Positions 6,081 to 9,612 of a stretch of DNA of 9,612 bases are shown here, piece by piece. Each line of letters begins with the position of its first letter. Position 1 is the first letter of the stretch. The notes beneath the pieces were generated by a model that saw only the letters and a program-made list of their open reading frames with translations, did not search any database and was not told where the DNA came from. A program made the translations under genes and the position numbers. The DNA is from JAWLFI01 sp041685645 (GTDB lineage: Bacteria; Bacteroidota; Bacteroidia; Chitinophagales; Saprospiraceae): NCBI GenBank assembly GCA_041685645.1, contig JAWLFI010000105.1, forward strand, positions 1 to 9,612. Reading direction: 5' to 3'.

Positions 6081-7669
6081 CGAATGAGGATTTGCACATA
6101 GTACTGACTGCGCGGCTGAAGTTGCCCGGCATCCTCTGACCATATTTTTCGATCCTTGGCCGTTCCATCCATTTCGTACAGTCCGATCGGTCGGTAGTAA
6201 TTTTTTGCGTATCGATAAGCCCACTGGTGAACGTCTTTTCTATCCTGATCAGAAATACTCCAGGAATAGGGATGATTAACGAATACCATGTATTTGGGCT
6301 CTGCTTGCTGCACATCAGAAGTGAACTCAGAGCGCATCTCACCTCTTCGCGGATGAACTTTATTGAGGAAAGTGATAAAGGTGTGAGAGGTGAAAGGGGT
6401 AGCTTGCAAATACACATAGAGCTGTGGCTCAGATCCCATAACGACTACATCTTCTTTGGTTGAAGCATAATCTTTTAGTTTTTTAGCGATATCGTGAATC
6501 TCGAGAAAAGGATTGTTTCCATAAGAAAGCCGACTCCACTCCTCAATGTTAGGAGAAAAATACACTTTGGACTGTTGAAAGATGTGTCCGCTCGTCAGGC
6601 CAAGAAGCAGGCATGAAATCGCGATGCCCGATGCCAGGCGCGAGAATCGCATACGCAGCAGTTGATGAACGCCCTCGAAAAAGGCGCCCACACCAACGGC
6701 AATGGCGGGAAGTAGAATCATCCAATAATGACCGTAGAATCGAAGTCCGGGCATTACAGCCAAAAAAGAAAAAACCAGAAAGAGTAAAGGGGTTGCTCTA
6801 CCATAGAGCCGTTGCTTAAGGGCGAAGTGAAATGCGAACCCCAGTCCCGCTGCGATCACCCATACCATGAGGTGACTCCAACTCAATTCCAACACTTTTG
6901 TCATGTAGGAAAAGCCGGAAGACCAACTAATGGACTGAGTGTAGATGCTTTTCGGATAAGTCCATACCCAATAATAAAAATCATCCCACCCCCCTTGTAG
7001 GACTATGGGCAGTAAAGTTAAAACAGGCACGGCCACTCCACCTGCCATGAAGTAGAGTAAAGGCTGTTTTTCAGGAAGTGGAGACCGGATTATGCGATAG
7101 AGTAATAGCAGCCCCACAAAAATTAACGGGAACATCATGTTTTGTTTAATCCAAAATGAGCTGACTAAGAAGGCGGCGGCCAACAAATAACGGTAGTTTT
7201 TAGCGCGGGCGAACTGAAGACACAAAATGCCGGACAGAAAGAGGAATATCATTATCGGCTCCGGTAATAAGGCAAAGCCATGAAAATATGGGTTCATACT
7301 CAGCGATAAAAAAGCAATCATCGCCCCCAGTGCACCCCACAGCCATCCAGTCCGGCGGAGAATAAAAAAAAGAAAAAGGCCATTTACCAAATGCAGCAAT
7401 AGTGTTATCGTTCGAGCCCCCTCAAAACCGTACCCACCAATCGCACTTAAAATAGCATAAGCATAGAATAATCCCGGCGGCTTCATTTCGTAAATATCTT
7501 CATAAGGGACAGCCCCCTGCGTCACCTGATGTCCAAGGACCAGATAAGTCCCCTCGTCCCTTTCTAAAGGCATTTCCAAATAGGGCCATCGCAAAATCGC
7601 AAAAAGTGCCAATACCGCAACAACGGCAAGCCCAAAAATAACCCGAGTCGTTTTCTTAGTTGCAGCCAT
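6074..7669 (-). CDS. GT39/ArnT-like membrane glycosyltransferase
   Basis: This 531-residue integral membrane protein has the GT-C architecture of dolichyl/undecaprenyl-phosphate sugar transferases (PMT_2-like, PF13231). A first membrane segment (about 10-27) is followed by the loop with the catalytic acidic pair RDEGTY (D38-E39), then MKPPGLFY (62-69), equivalent to the KPP signature of ArnT-type enzymes. Roughly ten further hydrophobic segments follow to about residue 366, including 'RFYGHYWMILLPA' (310-322). Residues 370-531 form a soluble C-terminal domain, presumably periplasmic. Such enzymes move a sugar from a polyprenyl-phosphate carrier onto lipid, glycan or protein acceptors outside the inner membrane; neither donor nor acceptor can be told here. 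It stands alone, convergent with the CBS gene and divergent from hsp20, with no glycan cluster around it. Confidence 0.87.
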   Translation of the reverse strand: MAATKKTTRVIFGLAVVAVLALFAILRWPYLEMPLERDEGTYLVLGHQVTQGAVPYEDIYEMKPPGLFYAYAILSAIGGYGFEGARTITLLLHLVNGLFLFFILRRTGWLWGALGAMIAFLSLSMNPYFHGFALLPEPIMIFLFLSGILCLQFARAKNYRYLLAAAFLVSSFWIKQNMMFPLIFVGLLLLYRIIRSPLPEKQPLLYFMAGGVAVPVLTLLPIVLQGGWDDFYYWVWTYPKSIYTQSISWSSGFSYMTKVLELSWSHLMVWVIAAGLGFAFHFALKQRLYGRATPLLFLVFSFLAVMPGLRFYGHYWMILLPAIAVGVGAFFEGVHQLLRMRFSRLASGIAISCLLLGLTSGHIFQQSKVYFSPNIEEWSRLSYGNNPFLEIHDIAKKLKDYASTKEDVVVMGSEPQLYVYLQATPFTSHTFITFLNKVHPRRGEMRSEFTSDVQQAEPKYMVFVNHPYSWSISDQDRKDVHQWAYRYAKNYYRPIGLYEMDGTAKDRKIWSEDAGQLQPRSQYYVQILIRK

Positions 7670-7736
7670 ACCTTAAATGTAAGAATTTTTCAACATCAAT
7701 CGTAGGTCCAGCCCCCTCCAGACGGAAATACAAAAA

Positions 7737-7812
7737 TGACACTTTGTCACCCACATCTTCAATTATATTGACATTTTGTCTACAAAATTAAATTGGTTAT
7801 GAATTTTTGTCA
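7737..7812. promoter_or_regulatory. Three phased TGACA-N3-TGTCA-type dyads (probable activator sites)
   Basis: Three similar 13-bp dyads precede the hsp20 promoter: TGACACTTTGTCA (7737-7749, perfect arms), TGACATTTTGTCT (7769-7781, one arm mismatch) and TGAATTTTTGTCA (7800-7812, weaker left arm). All share TGA-N3-TTTGTC. Their centres are 32 and 31 bp apart, about three helical turns, so they face the same side of the DNA. The estimated positions relative to the hsp20 start are -108, -76 and -45. This layout is what an enhancer-binding activator of sigma-54 would use; the binding protein is not known. Confidence 0.6.
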
Positions 7813-7823
7813 TAAAATATATG

Positions 7824-7839
7824 TTGGCACTGGCTTTGC
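7824..7839 (+). promoter_or_regulatory. Sigma-54 (RpoN) promoter of hsp20
   Basis: TTGGCAC-TGGCT-TTGC matches the -24/-12 consensus TGGCAC-N5-TTGC completely, with the required GG-N10-GC spacing (GG at 7826-7827, GC at 7838-7839). Transcription would begin near 7851, leaving a 30-nt A-rich leader before the hsp20 ATG. Sigma-54 promoters need an AAA+ activator, fitting the dyads immediately upstream. Confidence 0.85.
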
Positions 7840-7880
7840 GATGGTATAAATAAAAATGTTAAACCAAAAAAATAACTATT

Positions 7881-8312
7881 ATGAAGATTTCAAGATGGAA
7901 TGCAGGAAGACCAGCAATCAACAACTGGATGGACGAGTTTTTCAATCAGAGTTTAGGCAATGTCATAAATAATGACACGAGTGTATTGCGTCCGGATGTC
8001 AATGTAAAAGAGACAGATGACGCTTATGTTTTGGAAGTTGCTGCGCCGGGATTAGAAAAGTCCGACTTCAACATCGAAGTAGAAGACGGAGGACTCACAT
8101 TATCAGCAGAGAGAAAAAATGAAACCGAGGAAAAAGATGAAAAGTATTTGCGACGAGAGTTTCAATACAGTTCTTTCAGCCGAAGTTTTACTTTGCCAGA
8201 TAATGTAAAACTCGAGGACATCGAAGCAAAATATACCGATGGCGTCTTGCATGTGAGCGTGCCCAAAGCACAGTCCACAATCACTCAACCACGACGCATC
8301 GAAATTTCCTAA
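7881..8312 (+). CDS. Hsp20/alpha-crystallin small heat-shock protein
   Basis: This 143-residue chaperone holds unfolding proteins in a refoldable state without using ATP and works as a large cytosolic oligomer. The alpha-crystallin domain runs from about 36 to 130: 'RPDVNVKETDDAYVLEVAAPGLEKSD' opens it, 'LTLSAERK' and 'RREFQYSSFSRSFTLPDNV' follow, and the consensus A-x4-G-V-L is at A116-L123 before 'HVSVPKA'. The C-terminal I-x-I anchor motif is present as IEI (140-142). Start and length are normal for bacterial Hsp20. Upstream is a full sigma-54 promoter with phased dyads, so expression probably depends on an enhancer-binding regulator rather than the housekeeping sigma. A terminator at 8329-8375 makes it a single-gene transcript. 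No Shine-Dalgarno sequence is seen before the ATG. Confidence 0.95.
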   Translation: MKISRWNAGRPAINNWMDEFFNQSLGNVINNDTSVLRPDVNVKETDDAYVLEVAAPGLEKSDFNIEVEDGGLTLSAERKNETEEKDEKYLRREFQYSSFSRSFTLPDNVKLEDIEAKYTDGVLHVSVPKAQSTITQPRRIEIS

Positions 8313-8328
8313 GTTTTGGTTTTTAGGT

Positions 8329-8375
8329 AGAAAAAGGGCGAAGAAGTTTAACTTTCTCGCCCTTTTTCTTTTTCC
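8329..8375 (+). terminator. Long-stem intrinsic terminator after hsp20
   Basis: AGAAAAAGGGCGAAGAAGT (8329-8347) pairs with ACTTTCTCGCCCTTTTTCT (8351-8369), with only two mismatched positions near the loop, and a further T-rich stretch follows. The GGGCGA/TCGCCC core gives stability, and the A-run on the left side lets it work on both strands. It separates hsp20 from the nitroreductase gene. Confidence 0.85.
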
Positions 8376-8430
8376 GCACGCTCTCGATCAACATTCAATA
8401 CCTCATTGTGTTACCTATAAAAACATATAT

Positions 8431-9015
8431 ATGGATAAATCAGCATCCACAAAGCACAAGCTGCATTCACTTATTGCTCAGCGATGGAGTCCCCGATCTT
8501 TTGATACAGATACCCCGATATCGGCCGAAGATGCAGAAGCACTCTTTGAAGCCGCCGGATGGGCTGCCAGCAGCATGAATGAACAGCCCTGGCGTTACTA
8601 CTACGCCCATAGATCCGATGAAAAAGGCTTTCAAGATCTGGTGAACTGCCTGGTAGAGGGGAACCAAATTTGGGCCAAAAACGCTGCGATTTTAATTGCT
8701 ATTTCCTACAGGGAAAATTTTGAACGAAACGATAAAGAGAACGCAACTGCCAAGCATGATACCGGTTTAGCGAATGCCAATTTAGTCCTGGAAGCCTTGT
8801 CGAGAAACATTTATGCACACATGATGGGTGGCTATCACAAGGATAAGACCATTGAACTTTTGCAGATGGAGGACGAGTCTCCGGTGTGTTTTATGGCCCT
8901 CGGATATTTGGACGATCCAGAAGCTTTACCCAACGAAAATTTGCGTGACAGAGAAAAAGCTAAGCGTAGCCGAAAGCCTTTAGACGAAATTATCACTCAC
9001 TGGCAGGGGAAATAA
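8431..9015 (+). CDS. Nitroreductase family FMN-dependent oxidoreductase
   Basis: This 194-residue protein belongs to the nitroreductase family (PF00881): FMN-binding, NAD(P)H-dependent flavoproteins acting on nitro compounds, quinones or other electrophiles, usually as dimers. Visible signatures are RWSPRSF (18-24, phosphate-binding Arg and Ser), ASSMNEQPWRY (46-56), the helix 'HDTGLANANLVLEALSRNIYAHMMGGY' (109-135), CFMALGY (153-159) and the closing RSRKPLDEII (179-188). The real substrate cannot be inferred. It is cytosolic, with no signal peptide. It follows hsp20 by 118 nt but is separated by a strong terminator, so it has its own promoter, which I could not identify; the ATG is preceded by the A/T-rich TATAAAAACATATAT. 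A GC-rich repeat-like element starts about 40 nt downstream. Confidence 0.93.
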   Translation: MDKSASTKHKLHSLIAQRWSPRSFDTDTPISAEDAEALFEAAGWAASSMNEQPWRYYYAHRSDEKGFQDLVNCLVEGNQIWAKNAAILIAISYRENFERNDKENATAKHDTGLANANLVLEALSRNIYAHMMGGYHKDKTIELLQMEDESPVCFMALGYLDDPEALPNENLRDREKAKRSRKPLDEIITHWQGK

Positions 9016-9050
9016 TCCCAATCGTCAATTTTAGCATTTTATTTTAATCT

Positions 9051-9194
9051 CTTTTTGGGCGTGCCCCCTCGCTCGACCTGCGGTCGGCTCGGGGTCGGTT
9101 CCTTCCGGGGTTCGCTTTTCGCTCCGTCCGCTGCAGGATCTGCAGCGGACTGCCGGACGCCTGCGGGTCCAGCACCCTCCAGGCACCTCACGCG
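9051..9194. repeat. GC-rich hairpin-rich repeat-like element
   Basis: By my count 9061-9180 is about 72% G+C, against about 28% for 9481-9540, so it stands out sharply. It begins CTTTTTGGGCGTGCCCC and ends CACCTCACGC; the outer GCGTG (9059-9063) and CACGC (9189-9193) are inverted copies. Inside are GGGC-GT-GCCC (9057-9066), CGACC-TGC-GGTCG (9074-9086) and a perfect 11-bp stem GTCCGCTGCAG-GAT-CTGCAGCGGAC in parts (9126-9150). From memory, elements with this opening and ending are dispersed in many Bacteroidota genomes. No copy of it is seen elsewhere in the window. Reading frames crossing it are composition artefacts. Confidence 0.6.
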
Positions 9195-9576
9195 AAAGAT
9201 ACCATTTGCAGAGACCATTGTGTCCTTTGGCCACCGGAAGTAAATCTTCGGCTTCAGACCATTATTATTTTTACTTTTTGATAATTCTCCCCTTCGCTTT
9301 TCGAGAATTAAGAACCTCTCGTAGAATATAATATCTGAAAGCAACAAGGTATAAAAGGATCTGAGGCGTGCGCATAACTCATTTCCCAGATTAATGATGG
9401 AAAAAAGTGGATTTTAATAGGTCCATTTATTTCTCTAGATGCGGACCAGCTATAATCGGTAGTCATCCCATCATACGATCGGCAATTTTTATGATTTTAT
9501 GTTTTTTTCTATTTTGAGAAATTCCCTAAAACGCAACCCTTGTAAATTGTTGATTGACAGGCTTTTATGAGGATAG
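9195..9576. other. A/T-rich intergenic stretch without a recognisable gene
   Basis: No frame here encodes more than short peptides with credible starts, and I see no tRNA, consensus promoter or terminator. Base composition drops sharply after the GC-rich element. It may be the leader region of a gene beginning beyond the window or degraded DNA. Confidence 0.5.
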
Positions 9577-9611
9577 CCGTTCTGAACGGTTATAAACGTC
9601 TATAACGGTTA
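9577..9611. repeat. Nested small palindromes and direct repeat at window end
   Basis: CCGTT-CTG-AACGG (9577-9589) is a perfect stem. Overlapping it is GTTATA-AACGTC-TATAAC (9589-9606), perfect in its 6-bp arms. AACGGTTA occurs twice (9585-9592 and 9604-9611), 19 bp apart. The arrangement resembles operator or recombination-site DNA, but no specific site type is recognised. Confidence 0.45.
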
Positions 9612-9612
9612 A

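Noticed and set aside
8384..8397. TCGAT-N4-ATTCA as an FNR box for the nitroreductase gene
   Set aside because: Only seven of ten positions fit and the right half is broken, which is expected often by chance in A/T-rich DNA.
9031..9347. Several long open frames on both strands over the GC-rich element
   Set aside because: They follow the low stop frequency of high-G+C repeat DNA, overlap each other on both strands, have low-complexity Arg/Pro/Gly-rich products, and match no family I know.
1..9612. CRISPR arrays, tRNA or rRNA genes, insertion sequences
   Set aside because: No regularly spaced direct repeats, no cloverleaf-like or rRNA-like stretches, and no transposase gene were seen.

Overview
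The window looks like chromosome of a Bacteroidota bacterium, plausibly a Saprospiria/Lewinella-type or related marine lineage; I cannot place it to genus. The reasons are the ECF sigma/small anti-sigma pair of the type common in this phylum, start codons with no Shine-Dalgarno sequence (A/T-rich leaders instead), one TAnnTTTG-type promoter, lipoprotein and GT39 proteins of bacteroidotal character, and a GC-rich repeat of a kind I recall from Bacteroidota genomes. There are twelve complete protein genes, one 3' gene fragment, no tRNA or rRNA, and no CRISPR array.

Left part (1-2844, + strand): the tail of an unidentified gene, then a tight cluster of a DUF2007 protein, NAD kinase, a metal-dependent cyclase/kynurenine-formamidase-like hydrolase and a TPR-like membrane protein. 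The last three are separated by 3 nt and by a 1-nt TAATG overlap, so they are very probably co-transcribed. The cluster converges on a minus-strand CpcT/CpeT-family lipoprotein with a 4-bp stop-codon overlap.

Middle part (3561-5333, - strand): the PdeM-type phosphoesterase is followed by an ECF sigma factor and its likely zinc-less anti-sigma factor, with a probable terminator after the latter. Divergent from pdeM is a two-CBS-domain protein. The intergenic region between them carries a 9/10 match to an FNR box and a CRP-type dyad. A strong terminator ends the CBS transcript, its T-run lying over the stop codon of a convergent GT39-type membrane glycosyltransferase.

Right part (7670-9612): an Hsp20 small heat-shock protein has a perfect sigma-54 promoter (TGGCAC-N5-TTGC). 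Upstream of it are three similar TGACA-N3-TGTCA-type dyads spaced 31-32 bp apart, which look like binding sites for an enhancer-binding protein. A strong hairpin terminator follows, then a nitroreductase. The last 600 bp hold a 72% G+C hairpin-rich repeat-like element and an A/T-rich tail ending in nested small palindromes.

The most interesting theme is that a CBS-pair protein, Hsp20 and a nitroreductase lie close together with FNR-like and sigma-54 signals. The same three protein types co-occur in the mycobacterial DosR hypoxia/dormancy regulon. That this is a redox or low-oxygen stress module is an inference, not something the sequence proves.
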